Shown here: positions 1 to 9,068 of the stretch, piece by piece
Layout: each line of letters opens with the position of its first letter
How positions within the stretch are numbered: the stretch's first letter is position 1
DNA from: Bacteroidales bacterium OttesenSCG-928-B11
Lineage (GTDB): Bacteria > Bacteroidota > Bacteroidia > Bacteroidales > WCHB1-69
DNA length: 56,531 nucleotides
NCBI GenBank assembly: GCA_030267125.1
Contig: JAJDJJ010000006.1
Span: forward strand, 1 to 56,531
Direction of reading: 5' to 3'
Translations under genes and position numbers: made by a program
The notes under the pieces: model-generated
What the model was told of the DNA's origin: nothing
The model's input: the letters and a program-made list of their open reading frames with translations, nothing else
Databases searched by the model: none

Positions 1-1520
1 TCCAAACTCCGAAAATTAATTGCCTCGGAAAGATGATCATTACTAATTTCAGGACTTTGATCCAAATCCGCAATGGTTCGCGCGACCTTTAAAATTCGGT
101 CATAAGCACGAGCAGACAAACCCAAACGCTCCATCGCTTGTTTCAGCACGTCTTGCCCTTCTTTAGAAATTGTGCAACATTCACGAACTAACTTACTACC
201 CATCTGCGCATTGCTAAAAATGGTTGAATGATTTTTAAATCGCTCGCTTTGAGCATTTCTTGCCAAAATTACTCGTTTACGAATTTCCTCGCTTTTCTCG
301 GAAACCCTTTCGGATGTCAATTCGGCATGGCTCACGGGCACCACTTCCACATGAATATCAATACGATCCATAAGTGGGCCGGAAACCCTATTGAGATAAC
401 GCTGCACTTCTCCCTGTTGACAAGTACATTGTTTAGTAGGATGATTATAGTTTCCACACGGGCATGGATTCATCGCCGCAATAAACATGAATGAAGAGGG
501 AAAATCCACGCTGTATTTTGAGCGAGAAATAGTCACATAGCGATCTTCTAACGGTTGGCGCATCACCTCCAGCACTGTCCGCTTAAATTCGGGGAGTTCG
601 TCCAAAAAGAGCACTCCGTTGTGTGCCAGCGAAATTTCACCGGGTTGTGGATGCGTACCGCCGCCTACCAATGCGACATCGCTGATCGTATGATGCGGCG
701 AGCGGAAGGGACGGACAGAGATCAGCGAGCTGAAACGCCCCATCTTTCCTGCCACAGAGTGTATTTTCGTAGTCTCCAATGCCTCGTTCAACGAAAGTGG
801 CGGCAGTATTGATGGCAATCGTTTCGCCAGCATCGTTTTCCCCGAGCCGGGTGAACCAATCAAAATCACATTATGCCCGCCGCCCGCCGCAATTTCCAAG
901 GCCCGTTTAATATTTTCCTGCCCCTTCACCTCTGAAAAATCAAACTCGTAATTATTAAGACTGCGCTGAAACTCATTGCGCGTATCTAGTTCAATTTTCG
1001 GAATAGGAATCCCTTCGTTAAAAAAATCGATCACTTGTTTGATGTTTTCCACTCCCAAAACATCGATATTCTGAACGATAGCAGCTTCTTTAGCATTTTG
1101 GATTGGAAGAATAATTCCTTTTTTTCCTTGTTTTAGCGCTTCAATGGCAACAGGCAATGCTCCTCTGACTGGCTGCAGCGTGCCATCCAACGACAACTCA
1201 CCCATAATATAATAATCCTCTACACCTTTCTCATCTTTGATCTGTTCAGTGGCAATCAAAATTCCGGTGGCCAGTGTCAGGTCAAAAGCGGAACCTTCCT
1301 TCCGGATATCTGCCGGCGCCATATTGATGACTATTTTTTTACCGAGTATACTATAGCCATAATTTTTCAAAGCGGAGTCAATGCGTTGTTGGCTCTCTCT
1401 CACGGCACTGTCCGGCAACCCAACTAAAAAGAAGTTAATCCCAATATTCACATTAACTTCGATTGTGATGGGAATTGCCGCCACCCCCATCAATGCACAA
1501 CTGTAAGTTCTGATTAGCAT
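1..1520 (-). CDS. comM: YifB/ComM-family Mg-chelatase-like AAA+ ATPase (3' end outside window)
   Basis: I translated this strand by hand. The start ATG is at 1520, and the frame stays open to the window edge through about 506 codons, close to the usual ComM length, so only a few C-terminal codons are missing. The N-terminal part is the Lon-like/ChlI fold (residues 1-170, with a VGLPDSAVRES motif). It is followed by a Walker A motif GSPGSGKTMLAKRLP, a Walker B-like LFLDELPEF, and the zinc-type cysteine cluster NPCPCGNY further on. ComM is a hexameric helicase that promotes branch migration during natural transformation in Gram-negative bacteria; that role here is by family only. A TATCTTTG promoter element lies 28 bases upstream. 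Identification is firm; the biological role in this organism is inferred. Confidence 0.93.
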   Translation of the reverse strand, partial: MLIRTYSCALMGVAAIPITIEVNVNIGINFFLVGLPDSAVRESQQRIDSALKNYGYSILGKKIVINMAPADIRKEGSAFDLTLATGILIATEQIKDEKGVEDYYIMGELSLDGTLQPVRGALPVAIEALKQGKKGIILPIQNAKEAAIVQNIDVLGVENIKQVIDFFNEGIPIPKIELDTRNEFQRSLNNYEFDFSEVKGQENIKRALEIAAGGGHNVILIGSPGSGKTMLAKRLPSILPPLSLNEALETTKIHSVAGKMGRFSSLISVRPFRSPHHTISDVALVGGGTHPQPGEISLAHNGVLFLDELPEFKRTVLEVMRQPLEDRYVTISRSKYSVDFPSSFMFIAAMNPCPCGNYNHPTKQCTCQQGEVQRYLNRVSGPLMDRIDIHVEVVPVSHAELTSERVSEKSEEIRKRVILARNAQSERFKNHSTIFSNAQMGSKLVRECCTISKEGQDVLKQAMERLGLSARAYDRILKVARTIADLDQSPEISNDHLSEAINFRSL

Positions 1521-1547
1521 ATCATATATTATTACGTAAATACTTTG

Positions 1548-1555
1548 CAAAGATA
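1548..1555 (-). promoter_or_regulatory. -7 promoter element of comM
   Basis: TATCTTTG on the minus strand matches the Bacteroidetes -7 consensus TAnnTTTG and sits 28 bases before the comM ATG. Confidence 0.6.
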
Positions 1556-1668
1556 TATAAAATTATTATTAATTCAAACCCATATTGCATTTCTCCACAA
1601 AAAAGAGGAGGGGAGGCACCTTGTTTCTTAATAAATGTTAAGCCCTCTTTTGATCTCGGTAAAAAGTG

Positions 1669-1676
1669 TAATTTTG
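1669..1676 (+). promoter_or_regulatory. Promoter of efp-lpxD
   Basis: TAATTTTG fits the Bacteroidetes -7 consensus TAnnTTTG. A TTTG box at 1649-1652 is a possible -33 element. The leader to the efp ATG at 1716 is about 35 bases. Confidence 0.6.
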
Positions 1677-1715
1677 TGCGCTCAAAAATTGGTATTCATA
1701 AAATAGTATTAGAAT

Positions 1716-2282
1716 ATGGCAACTACAGCGGATTTTAGAAACGGACTTTGCATAGAATTCAACAACGAACTATGGTCTATTGTTGAATTTCAACACGTTA
1801 AACCTGGCAAAGGTCCTGCGTTTGTTCGATCTAAATTAAGAAATTTGAAAACCGGCAGAGTATTAGAAAATACTTTCACGGCGGGCGTGAAGATAGATTT
1901 GGCGCGTGTTGAACGTCGTCCGTACCAATTCTTATATAAGGAAGGTGATTCCACTTACAATTTCATGCACTTGGAAACTTATGAGCAATTGGCTATAGAG
2001 GAAGGGCTGATCAACAACCCAGGTCTTTTAAAAGAGGGACAGGGTGTTGAGATCATGTACCATGCCGACACCGACACGCCACTAACTTGTGAGCTCCCCT
2101 CTTTCGTTGACTTAGAAGTTACTTATACAGAACCTGGAGTTAAGGGAGATACGGCAACTAATGCTGCCAAAAGAGCCATTGTGGAGACCGGTGCGGAAGT
2201 TTTTGTTCCCCTTTTCATCGAAACCGGTGAAAAAATAAAAGTGGATACTCGCACCAATAAGTATTCGGAAAGAGTAAAATAA
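1716..2282 (+). CDS. efp: Translation elongation factor P
   Basis: This 188-residue protein has the three-domain EF-P layout: an N-terminal KOW-like domain (1-65) and two OB domains. EF-P binds between the P and E sites of the ribosome and rescues stalling at consecutive prolines. The loop PGKGPAF places the tip lysine at residue 32, the position that is modified in other lineages. The closing [18 protein letters not shown] is the classical EF-P C-terminus. Length is normal. It is followed after one base by the lpxD-like gene, so the two are co-transcribed from the promoter at 1669. No modification enzyme gene is visible in the window. Confidence 0.97.
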   Translation: MATTADFRNGLCIEFNNELWSIVEFQHVKPGKGPAFVRSKLRNLKTGRVLENTFTAGVKIDLARVERRPYQFLYKEGDSTYNFMHLETYEQLAIEEGLINNPGLLKEGQGVEIMYHADTDTPLTCELPSFVDLEVTYTEPGVKGDTATNAAKRAIVETGAEVFVPLFIETGEKIKVDTRTNKYSERVK

Positions 2283-2283
2283 C

Positions 2284-3249
2284 ATGAGATTTAGCAATCC
2301 ATTATCCATCGACGACCTATGTGGCATAATCGGTGGAAATAACATCGTGAAGGGAAATACCCAGTTGAAAATCAACGGAATTAACGAGATTCATTCCGTT
2401 GAGCCCGGCGACATCTCATTCGTGGATCATCCTAAATACTACGAAAAAGTATTGAATAGTCTCGCCAGTGTAATTCTAATCAATAAAGACGTTGATATCC
2501 CCGAAGGCAAAGCCATTATCATCACCGAAGACCCTTTGGATGATTTCCTCAAGGTGGTGAAGCATTTCGTCCAGTTTAATCCACAAAAAGAACCGATCAA
2601 CACAGATGCTGAAATTGGCGAGGGCACGATTATCCAACCCAACGTTTTCATCGGTGAAAATGTGAAAATCGGCAGAAACTGCGTGATCCACTCCAATGTG
2701 AGTATCTATGCTGATACGACTATCGGCGACAATGTTATCATTCATTCGGGCAGCGTGATCGGTGGCGATGCTTTTTATTTCCAAAAACGTGAAGACGGCT
2801 GGAAAAAGCTCCACTCTTGTGGCAGAACCATTATCTGCGATGATGTGGAAATTGGCTCCAACGTGACTATAGACAAAGGTGTTTCGGGTGACACATTCAT
2901 CGGCAAAGGAACAAAATTTGACAATTTAGTCCAAATCGGTCACGATACACACATTGGCAATCACTGCCTGATCGGATCGCAAAGCGCCATCGCCGGATGC
3001 ACATTCATCGATGATGAATGCATCATTTGGGCGAAATCCAGCGTAAACAAAGACCTCTACATTGCGCCGCGCACCACGCTATTAGCACTATCTGCCATCG
3101 ACAAGAACGTTAGTGAAGAAGGACAAGTGCTCTTTGGCATACCTGCCATCGAAGCACGTAAAAAATGGAAAGAGATGGCATACTTAAAGAAATTACCCGA
3201 ATTATTTGAAGGGTTGGAAGAACTCAGAATAAAATCTCAAGTGAAGTAA
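2284..3249 (+). CDS. lpxD: UDP-3-O-acylglucosamine N-acyltransferase (LpxD family)
   Basis: The protein is 321 residues long. An N-terminal uridine-binding-like domain (1-95, with GDISFVDHPKY) is followed by a left-handed beta-helix of hexapeptide repeats (about 100-285, many I/V-G-x-x-x-x steps). The likely catalytic histidine is in QIGHDTHIGNHC near residue 220. LpxD adds the second 3-hydroxyacyl chain to the lipid A precursor in the cytoplasm. Bacteroidales often carry more than one LpxD-type paralogue, and this copy next to efp may be the secondary one; the window cannot settle which is essential. It starts one base after the efp stop codon and ends in a strong hairpin terminator. Confidence 0.85.
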   Translation: MRFSNPLSIDDLCGIIGGNNIVKGNTQLKINGINEIHSVEPGDISFVDHPKYYEKVLNSLASVILINKDVDIPEGKAIIITEDPLDDFLKVVKHFVQFNPQKEPINTDAEIGEGTIIQPNVFIGENVKIGRNCVIHSNVSIYADTTIGDNVIIHSGSVIGGDAFYFQKREDGWKKLHSCGRTIICDDVEIGSNVTIDKGVSGDTFIGKGTKFDNLVQIGHDTHIGNHCLIGSQSAIAGCTFIDDECIIWAKSSVNKDLYIAPRTTLLALSAIDKNVSEEGQVLFGIPAIEARKKWKEMAYLKKLPELFEGLEELRIKSQVK

Positions 3250-3250
3250 T

Positions 3251-3280
3251 AAAAAAAGAGGCTTTAGAGCCTCTTTTTTT
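3251..3280. terminator. Bidirectional terminator between lpxD and the outer-membrane gene
   Basis: A 13-bp stem with a 4-base loop (GAGGCT-TTAG-AGCCTC plus flanking A7/T7 runs) lies between the convergent genes ending at 3249 and 3302, and can act on both strands. Confidence 0.85.
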
Positions 3281-3301
3281 ATTACTATAATATCATCGAA
3301 T

Positions 3302-3763
3302 TTAGAATCTATATCGAACGCCCAATGCAAGTCCGTAAAAATGCCCCCATGTTTTACTACCGAAGCCTAACAAATTGATCATGGGCCGATAATCCAAACT
3401 GAGATTCAGCGGGATTTCAAAAGCATATTCAATCCCCACCTGCCCACCGATACTAAGCGCGAAAACAGGACTTTCCGTCATGATATGCAAGCCCAAGCCC
3501 GGACCGACATAAAAATTCCAATCACCGTCATATTGCCAGCCGCTGAGGGGGAATATCCAATCATAGGCACCGGCAACACCAAAAGACATGAAGCCCTTGC
3601 CAAGCCCTAAACCCGCAGACAGATCCAACATATTATCCCCTAAGCTATGCTGATACGAAAAATCTATATCACCACCCAAGCGCGCTCCAATAGCCCGAGG
3701 TTGAGCGGTTGCCACCGCCACAGTACACAATACAATACTTAATGTAACTAAAAACTTCTTCAT
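3302..3763 (-). CDS. Small outer-membrane beta-barrel-like protein, unknown function
   Basis: The protein has 153 residues. An N-terminal signal peptide (MKKFLVTLSIVLCTVAVATAQ, cleavage likely near residue 20) is followed by glycine- and aromatic-rich alternating segments typical of a small beta-barrel. It ends in the aromatic C-terminus YRF, as expected for a barrel recognised by the BAM complex. I do not recognise a specific family; it resembles the many OmpW/opacity-like small barrels of Bacteroidetes. It has its own -7 element (3804-3811) and lies downstream of the ECF sigma gene on the same strand, about 100 bases away. A regulatory link between the two is only a guess. Confidence 0.6.
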   Translation of the reverse strand: MKKFLVTLSIVLCTVAVATAQPRAIGARLGGDIDFSYQHSLGDNMLDLSAGLGLGKGFMSFGVAGAYDWIFPLSGWQYDGDWNFYVGPGLGLHIMTESPVFALSIGGQVGIEYAFEIPLNLSLDYRPMINLLGFGSKTWGHFYGLALGVRYRF

Positions 3764-3803
3764 AATTTCTTTTTTAGGTTATTACTAATTGTTCTCATAT
3801 TAT

Positions 3804-3811
3804 CAAAAATA
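3804..3811 (-). promoter_or_regulatory. -7 promoter element of the small outer-membrane protein gene
   Basis: TATTTTTG on the minus strand (TAnnTTTG) lies about 40 bases before the ATG at 3763. Confidence 0.55.
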
Positions 3812-3861
3812 AGAAGTCTTCTTAACGAAAAACTTCCTATTTTATTCTATCTTCACTGTAT

Positions 3862-4395
3862 TTATGCTATTCTTGGTTCGTAAGTAGGTGTCACATAATC
3901 TTTTAAATCTTCCATTAATTTTTTACGGGTAAAGAAAATCCGACTTTTCACCGTTCCAATAGAGATGTTCATTTCATCGGCGATCTCTTGATATTTGAAT
4001 CCATCCAAAAACATCTCGAAAGGCTTCCGTTGATCTTCCTTCTTTTCCAATATCTTCTCATTGATATCTTTCACGTAGAAATTCATATCAGCAGCATCAG
4101 AAGGGCTAGAAACAAAGTTGTTCAAATGGTATAAATCCTCACGTTGCTCAACTACCACCTTAGAACGTTGTTTGCGGCGATAATTATTTATGAAAGTATT
4201 CTTCATGATCGTGTACACCCAAGCCTTCAAATTTGTATCTTCTTTATAATAATCGCTATTTTGCATAACTTTCATGTACGTGTCCTGCACTAAGTCGCTA
4301 GCATCTTCGTGATTCATGGTTAATGAGCGTGCATATTGTCGTAATCCTTGATCAAAATTCAACACTCTGTCGATTAACATACTACTTGTTTCCAT
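3862..4395 (-). CDS. RNA polymerase ECF-type sigma factor
   Basis: The protein has 177 residues in the two-domain ECF layout. Region 2 occupies roughly residues 10-80, with DLVQDTYMKVMQN forming the core-binding/-10 recognition helix. Region 4 occupies 115-165, with a helix-turn-helix around YQEIADEMNISIGTVKSR. There is no adjacent anti-sigma factor with a transmembrane segment, and the gene is not beside a SusC/D pair. It is therefore probably a stand-alone regulator of the housekeeping ECF type seen in many Bacteroidales. It replaces the position where murG and later division genes would follow ftsW in a complete dcw cluster. Targets cannot be inferred from the sequence. Confidence 0.92.
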   Translation of the reverse strand: METSSMLIDRVLNFDQGLRQYARSLTMNHEDASDLVQDTYMKVMQNSDYYKEDTNLKAWVYTIMKNTFINNYRRKQRSKVVVEQREDLYHLNNFVSSPSDAADMNFYVKDINEKILEKKEDQRKPFEMFLDGFKYQEIADEMNISIGTVKSRIFFTRKKLMEDLKDYVTPTYEPRIA

Positions 4396-4576
4396 AATGA
4401 GAGTTTTTAAATTGTTACTGTTTTTTCACATCCATTATTTAAACAACAACTATGCCACTCGAAAATTAGGCGATAAATATTCTTTCCGGAGAGAATACTG
4501 CCATTCTTGTCAAAAAGAGATGAAAAACTGACAGGGGAGCATGTCAAATCTGACAAAAAAATGGCAAAACACTCTT

Positions 4577-5683
4577 TCAGAAACTATACTTTTCATTTTC
4601 TGTATTTTTACTGATATTAAGCAGCATGCCAAACATAATACCAGAGAAGAGCAGCGATGACCCACCCCGACTGATCAGCGGCAAGGTTTGACCTGTAGCA
4701 GGAATCGCAGCGCAGTTCACTCCAATATGGATCAGCGCTTGAAAAGTGATCCAGAAACCAATACCAATGGCCAACAACCGTCCGAAATAACCTTCGCTCA
4801 ACCGTGCGACACGCATAGCACGAAAGAACAAAATCAGGTAGAGCAAGATGATTAATCCGCCGACAACAATACCAACCTCTTCCACCACAGTAGCATATAC
4901 ATAATCGGTCTCTTTTTCCGCCAACACATTTTTGATCTCGCCTTGTCCCGGCCCGGCAGGAGTCCAAGCAGAGCGGGCTATTGCCGCTTGCGCCAACACC
5001 ATTTGTTTAATATATAAACTTGTTTCGCGATCGGGCACTTGATCAAAATTACGACTAGCACTAAAATTGGAAACACGGCTGATACCTGTGTCGGACTTTC
5101 CTAAACCAAAGCCGAAATAAATTACTCCCACCACCATAGCCATGGCAATAAATCCGAAAAGATATTTGCGATCCAGATTTCCAATAAACAAAATAGCGAA
5201 GCAAGAAACACCCAAAATGATGGCTGTAGATAGATTAGATTTGGCGAACAACAAACAGAATATGCCGATAATACCGAATAATATCAGGGTTTCTTTGGTT
5301 GAGAGCTCTTCTCCCTTATTAAGTCGTATAGCGATAAATTTAGAGATAAAGAAGATCAACAGAAAACCAATAAAATAGAATGTTTGCATACTGAATCCCC
5401 CAATTGTGACAGAGCGGTCATCGGTGCCGACAAAAACGGTGAGAATGGCAAGGACAAATGCAAAAATGAGAAGCAAGTCGGAACCGGCGGAAAGCGTACG
5501 GTAATCGATTTTATAAAACAGAATCATAGCGCCATAACAAGCAAGAATATGAATCATTTGGCTCCCAAAACGATGCGTGGAACTCGGAACAATATAAAAG
5601 GATATCAGCGACAAAATGACCGCAATGATCAAGATCACTTTATCGCCCCGGAAGTAAGTGTTGAGTCTCGATACTTTCTCCAT
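4577..5683 (-). CDS. ftsW: FtsW/RodA-family (SEDS) septal glycosyltransferase
   Basis: This 368-residue protein has about ten hydrophobic segments and SEDS signature stretches. These are the extracellular loop GPGQGEIKNVLAEKETDYV followed by VVEEVGIV, and the C-terminal ATGQTLPLISRGGSSLL. FtsW polymerises lipid II at the septum together with its partner transpeptidase FtsI, encoded upstream in the same cluster. The loop departs slightly from the usual GPGNS and TDFIFA wording, but the acidic residue is kept. The start is 6 bases after the stop of the MurD-like gene. This is the last gene of the dcw run; murG, murC, ftsQ, ftsA and ftsZ do not follow. Confidence 0.92.
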   Translation of the reverse strand: MEKVSRLNTYFRGDKVILIIAVILSLISFYIVPSSTHRFGSQMIHILACYGAMILFYKIDYRTLSAGSDLLLIFAFVLAILTVFVGTDDRSVTIGGFSMQTFYFIGFLLIFFISKFIAIRLNKGEELSTKETLILFGIIGIFCLLFAKSNLSTAIILGVSCFAILFIGNLDRKYLFGFIAMAMVVGVIYFGFGLGKSDTGISRVSNFSASRNFDQVPDRETSLYIKQMVLAQAAIARSAWTPAGPGQGEIKNVLAEKETDYVYATVVEEVGIVVGGLIILLYLILFFRAMRVARLSEGYFGRLLAIGIGFWITFQALIHIGVNCAAIPATGQTLPLISRGGSSLLFSGIMFGMLLNISKNTENEKYSF

Positions 5684-5689
5684 AATCCG

Positions 5690-6217
5690 CTATAACTGTG
5701 CTATGGCATTTCTAAATTTGCTGCTTCTTTCGGCTACAGAAGTCACAATACCACGACTAAGCGCCCCCGGCGAATATAATACTGCATCACCCGGATCGGA
5801 AGCGTAAAAGGCAACCCGCACGGCATCTTCCATAGTCACAGCAAACGAAATCGACATGCCTATCCCACTAAAGAAATCTATAACCTCTGCATTGTAAACA
5901 CCTTGCACAACTATTCGTTTCACCTTCGCTGCCACACTGATAGCCAGAGCATCTTCAATATCATCCAAGTGACTGATATTCATAATCCAAGTGACCGGTC
6001 TTTTGATCTTTTCAAGCGCATACCAAACCGAATCGGAATTTACCGCTTGCGAATCATCGAAAAAGTCGACTTGCCGGATACTCCTGCACAAGTGTACGCG
6101 AAATTCCCCGTATTCAAAACTGGAGAAAATTTCTTTCAAATTGGCTTTTCGCGTGGCAACCAAGTGACCATTTAATGATTGCACCAATGTTCTTTTATTT
6201 TTTTCTTCGCTATACAT
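5690..6217 (-). CDS. Degenerate MurD C-terminal-domain protein (murD remnant)
   Basis: The protein is 175 residues where MurD has about 445. It aligns by eye with the C-terminal (D-Glu-binding) domain only. VDFFDDSQAVNSDSVWYALE corresponds to the MurD stretch with consensus DDSKATNxxSTWYAL, and VLYSPGALS to LLSPACAS. The N-terminal UDP-binding domain and the central ATPase domain with its GTNGKT loop are absent. The lysine of DDSKATN is replaced by glutamine, and the GGxDKGxDY loop is replaced by NISHLDDIEDA. It cannot act as a D-glutamate ligase. It keeps the syntenic murD position between mraY and ftsW, is an open frame, and is tightly packed against ftsW. It may be a decaying gene or a retained binding/scaffold protein. 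A functional murD must be elsewhere. Confidence 0.75.
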   Translation of the reverse strand: MYSEEKNKRTLVQSLNGHLVATRKANLKEIFSSFEYGEFRVHLCRSIRQVDFFDDSQAVNSDSVWYALEKIKRPVTWIMNISHLDDIEDALAISVAAKVKRIVVQGVYNAEVIDFFSGIGMSISFAVTMEDAVRVAFYASDPGDAVLYSPGALSRGIVTSVAERSSKFRNAIAQL

Positions 6218-6266
6218 ATTATTATATTTATTACATTATAAAAATCATCTACCTAATCAAAATCAC

Positions 6267-7520
6267 CTATCTAACCTTGAGAGTAACAACAGTAAGCACG
6301 GCAAGCATGATCCCCACCACAATGAAGCGTTGCACAATTTTGGACTCATGCAATCCTTTTTTCTGATAATGATGGTGAAGTGGTGCCATGAGGAGGTAAC
6401 GCTTGCCCTCTCCGTATTTTTTCTTAGTGTATTTGAAGTAACAAACTTGGATGATCACCGACAATGACTGCACCACAAATACTCCACACAGGATTGGAAT
6501 GAGCAGCTCTTTGCGAATAATAATACAGAGCACCGCAATGATACCACCCAAGGTCAAGCTACCGGTATCCCCCATAAAAATCTGCGCCGGGTAGCAATTC
6601 CACCAGTAGAATCCGATACAAGCACCGATCAGCGATGCAGTAAAAATAACCACCTCGCTAATATTCGGGATATACATGATATTGAGGTAATCGGCGAAGA
6701 TGGCGTTCCCTGAAACGTAAGCTAACACCGCAATCCCAACGGCAATCACCGACGAAGTCCCTGTTGCCAATCCATCCAATCCATCCGTAAGATTAGCTCC
6801 ATTTGAGACAGCGGCGATGACGAAGATGATAATCAAAATATAGACGATAGTACCAACAACACCCGAATCATCACCAATCCAATTCGTCAACCAAGCATAG
6901 TCAAATTCATTATTCTTGATGAATGGGATGGTTGTTTTGGTCGAATGTTCGGCGGGGCTATTAGTAAACGCCGTCTCCGTTTTTTGCGCATTGTCGAAAG
7001 TAAAAATCTGGTCTGTAGTTGTAAATTCTGTTCTATCAATTTTCTCCTTAATCACCACATCAGGATGGAATGCCATCACCACGCCGACGATAACACCCAG
7101 AATAATCTGTCCCAGCAACTTTTTCTTTCCTGACAATCCGTCTTTATTTTTTTTATAGACCTTGATATAATCATCCGCAAATCCCAATATTCCCAACCAT
7201 ATTGTGGTAAAAATCATGAGAATAATGTAAATATTATGCAATTTAGTCAGCAACAATACCGGCACCAAAATTGAAGCGATAATGAGTAATCCTCCCATGG
7301 TCGGCGTACCTTTTTTCTCCATTTGTCCTGCCAATCCAAGATCTCGAATATCTTCCCCTATCTGTTTTTTGCGCAAAATATTGATCACTTTTTTCCCAAT
7401 GATCAATGAGATAAAAAGCGAAATAATAATAGCCAAAGAAGCGCGGAACGAGATATACTGAAATAATCTTGCGCCTGGAAAATCCATTGTGGCCAACCAA
7501 TCGAACAGGTAGTATAACAT
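6267..7520 (-). CDS. mraY: Phospho-N-acetylmuramoyl-pentapeptide-transferase
   Basis: This 417-residue integral membrane protein with about ten transmembrane segments transfers phospho-MurNAc-pentapeptide to undecaprenyl phosphate, forming lipid I. Diagnostic stretches are the first aspartate pair in [20 protein letters not shown], the [13 protein letters not shown] motif, and the C-terminal [12 protein letters not shown] long insertion between the second and third motifs (roughly residues 160-215) is the usual Bacteroidetes extension. The gene follows murE with a short gap and precedes the MurD-like remnant, fitting the standard dcw order. Confidence 0.97.
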   Translation of the reverse strand: MLYYLFDWLATMDFPGARLFQYISFRASLAIIISLFISLIIGKKVINILRKKQIGEDIRDLGLAGQMEKKGTPTMGGLLIIASILVPVLLLTKLHNIYIILMIFTTIWLGILGFADDYIKVYKKNKDGLSGKKKLLGQIILGVIVGVVMAFHPDVVIKEKIDRTEFTTTDQIFTFDNAQKTETAFTNSPAEHSTKTTIPFIKNNEFDYAWLTNWIGDDSGVVGTIVYILIIIFVIAAVSNGANLTDGLDGLATGTSSVIAVGIAVLAYVSGNAIFADYLNIMYIPNISEVVIFTASLIGACIGFYWWNCYPAQIFMGDTGSLTLGGIIAVLCIIIRKELLIPILCGVFVVQSLSVIIQVCYFKYTKKKYGEGKRYLLMAPLHHHYQKKGLHESKIVQRFIVVGIMLAVLTVVTLKVR

Positions 7521-7526
7521 GGCATT

Positions 7527-9017
7527 TTATTTTTTTAGTGGTAAATTAAAAAACTCGCTGACGGTTTCCGAATCATCAAAATGATGTTTCACACCATTCA
7601 CATCCTGATAATTCTCATGACCTTTTCCCGCCACAAGCAGTACGCCCGAAGGCTGCAGCATCATACATGCGGTTTGAATTGCTGAACGTCGGTTTTCGAT
7701 CACGAGCACATTCTGTCGAAATGCTACGGGCACACCTTCTTCCATCTCTTTCAATATCTTATATGGGTCTTCCGTCCGCGGATTATCGGAAGTGAGAATC
7801 ACTTTATTACTGATTTTACAAGCATTTTCAGCCATTACCGGGCGTTTTAGCGCATCACGATCACCGCCACAGCCCACCACGGTAATAATTTCCACACTAT
7901 GCTGCGTGATCTCTTTTATTGTTGACAACACATTCTGCAAGGCATCGGGTGTATGGGCGTAATCGATGATAGCAATGCGCCCTTCTGTTCCGCGGATGAG
8001 CTGGAACCGGCCGGCGGCACTCTCCAAATTGCTCATCGCCACCAACACGTCGTCTTTGTTTTCACCTAACAAAATCGCTGTTCCATAAATCGCTAACAGA
8101 TTGTACGCGTTGAATTTACCTGTCAGCTTAAAAAAGACCTCTTCATTATCAACGACGAGTTGCAGCCCTTCGAAACTATTGTCTATGATTTTTCCTTTGA
8201 AATCCGCATAATTATTTAAGCTGTATGTTTTTACATTCGCCTTACTATTTTGCGCCATGACGGCACCATTTCGATCATCTCTATTAGTTAGAGCGAAAGC
8301 ATCGGATGTCAACATATTGAAAAAGCCCTGTTTCGCTTTGATATACGCTGCAAAAGTCTTGTGGAAATCAAGATGGTCGTGCGTGATATTGGTAAAAACA
8401 CCACCTCTGAACTCCAATCCGCTGATGCGATTCTGATGCACCGCATGGGAACTCACTTCCATAAAACAATATTCGCAACCCTCCATCACCATGCGACTTA
8501 ACAGCCTGTTCAGCTGTACTGCATCCGGCGTGGTATGTGTGGAAGGAATCACCTCATCGTTGATTCTGTTCTCTATTGTGGAAATTAGTCCCACGGAATG
8601 ACCCAATGAGCGGAAAAGCTGATATAGCAACGTGGCAACGGTCGTTTTCCCATTTGTCCCCGTAATGCCTACTAAGTGAAGTTGCTGTGATGGGTAATCG
8701 TAAAATGCGGACGCCAACTGCCCCAATGTTTCTGAGGCGTTATTGACAATCAGATACGTGACATCAGGAGATGTGTATCGAGGGATTGATTCGCAAACAA
8801 TCACACCGGCGCCATTCTCGATTGCCGTTACTATAAACTGTTCACCATCAACATTGGTCCCTTTTTGGGCTACAAATAACGGTTGCGCAATCGAAACGGG
8901 ATCGGAGGTGATTGTCCGGGTGTCGAACGTAATGTCGGAGATGAATTTTTCATTATTTCCAATAATACGCTCTGCTTTGATAAATCTCAATAAATCATCA
9001 AGTTTCTTCACGTTCAA
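7527..9017 (-). CDS. murE: UDP-MurNAc-tripeptide synthetase (meso-diaminopimelate ligase)
   Basis: The 496 residues cover the three Mur ligase domains. The ATP-binding loop is GITGTNGKTTV near residue 115. The C-terminal domain carries SDNPRTEDP, the DNPR motif that marks ligases adding meso-diaminopimelate rather than lysine. The enzyme adds the third stem-peptide residue to UDP-MurNAc-L-Ala-D-Glu in the cytoplasm. Its substrate must be made by a MurD encoded elsewhere, because the local MurD is degenerate. The gene is 51 bases downstream of ftsI and 6 bases upstream of mraY. Confidence 0.97.
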   Translation of the reverse strand: MNVKKLDDLLRFIKAERIIGNNEKFISDITFDTRTITSDPVSIAQPLFVAQKGTNVDGEQFIVTAIENGAGVIVCESIPRYTSPDVTYLIVNNASETLGQLASAFYDYPSQQLHLVGITGTNGKTTVATLLYQLFRSLGHSVGLISTIENRINDEVIPSTHTTPDAVQLNRLLSRMVMEGCEYCFMEVSSHAVHQNRISGLEFRGGVFTNITHDHLDFHKTFAAYIKAKQGFFNMLTSDAFALTNRDDRNGAVMAQNSKANVKTYSLNNYADFKGKIIDNSFEGLQLVVDNEEVFFKLTGKFNAYNLLAIYGTAILLGENKDDVLVAMSNLESAAGRFQLIRGTEGRIAIIDYAHTPDALQNVLSTIKEITQHSVEIITVVGCGGDRDALKRPVMAENACKISNKVILTSDNPRTEDPYKILKEMEEGVPVAFRQNVLVIENRRSAIQTACMMLQPSGVLLVAGKGHENYQDVNGVKHHFDDSETVSEFFNLPLKK

Positions 9018-9068
9018 AAAAGTTGGCTTGGATAGATCTTTTCAAAAGTTTGCGACAAAGTGAAGGAT

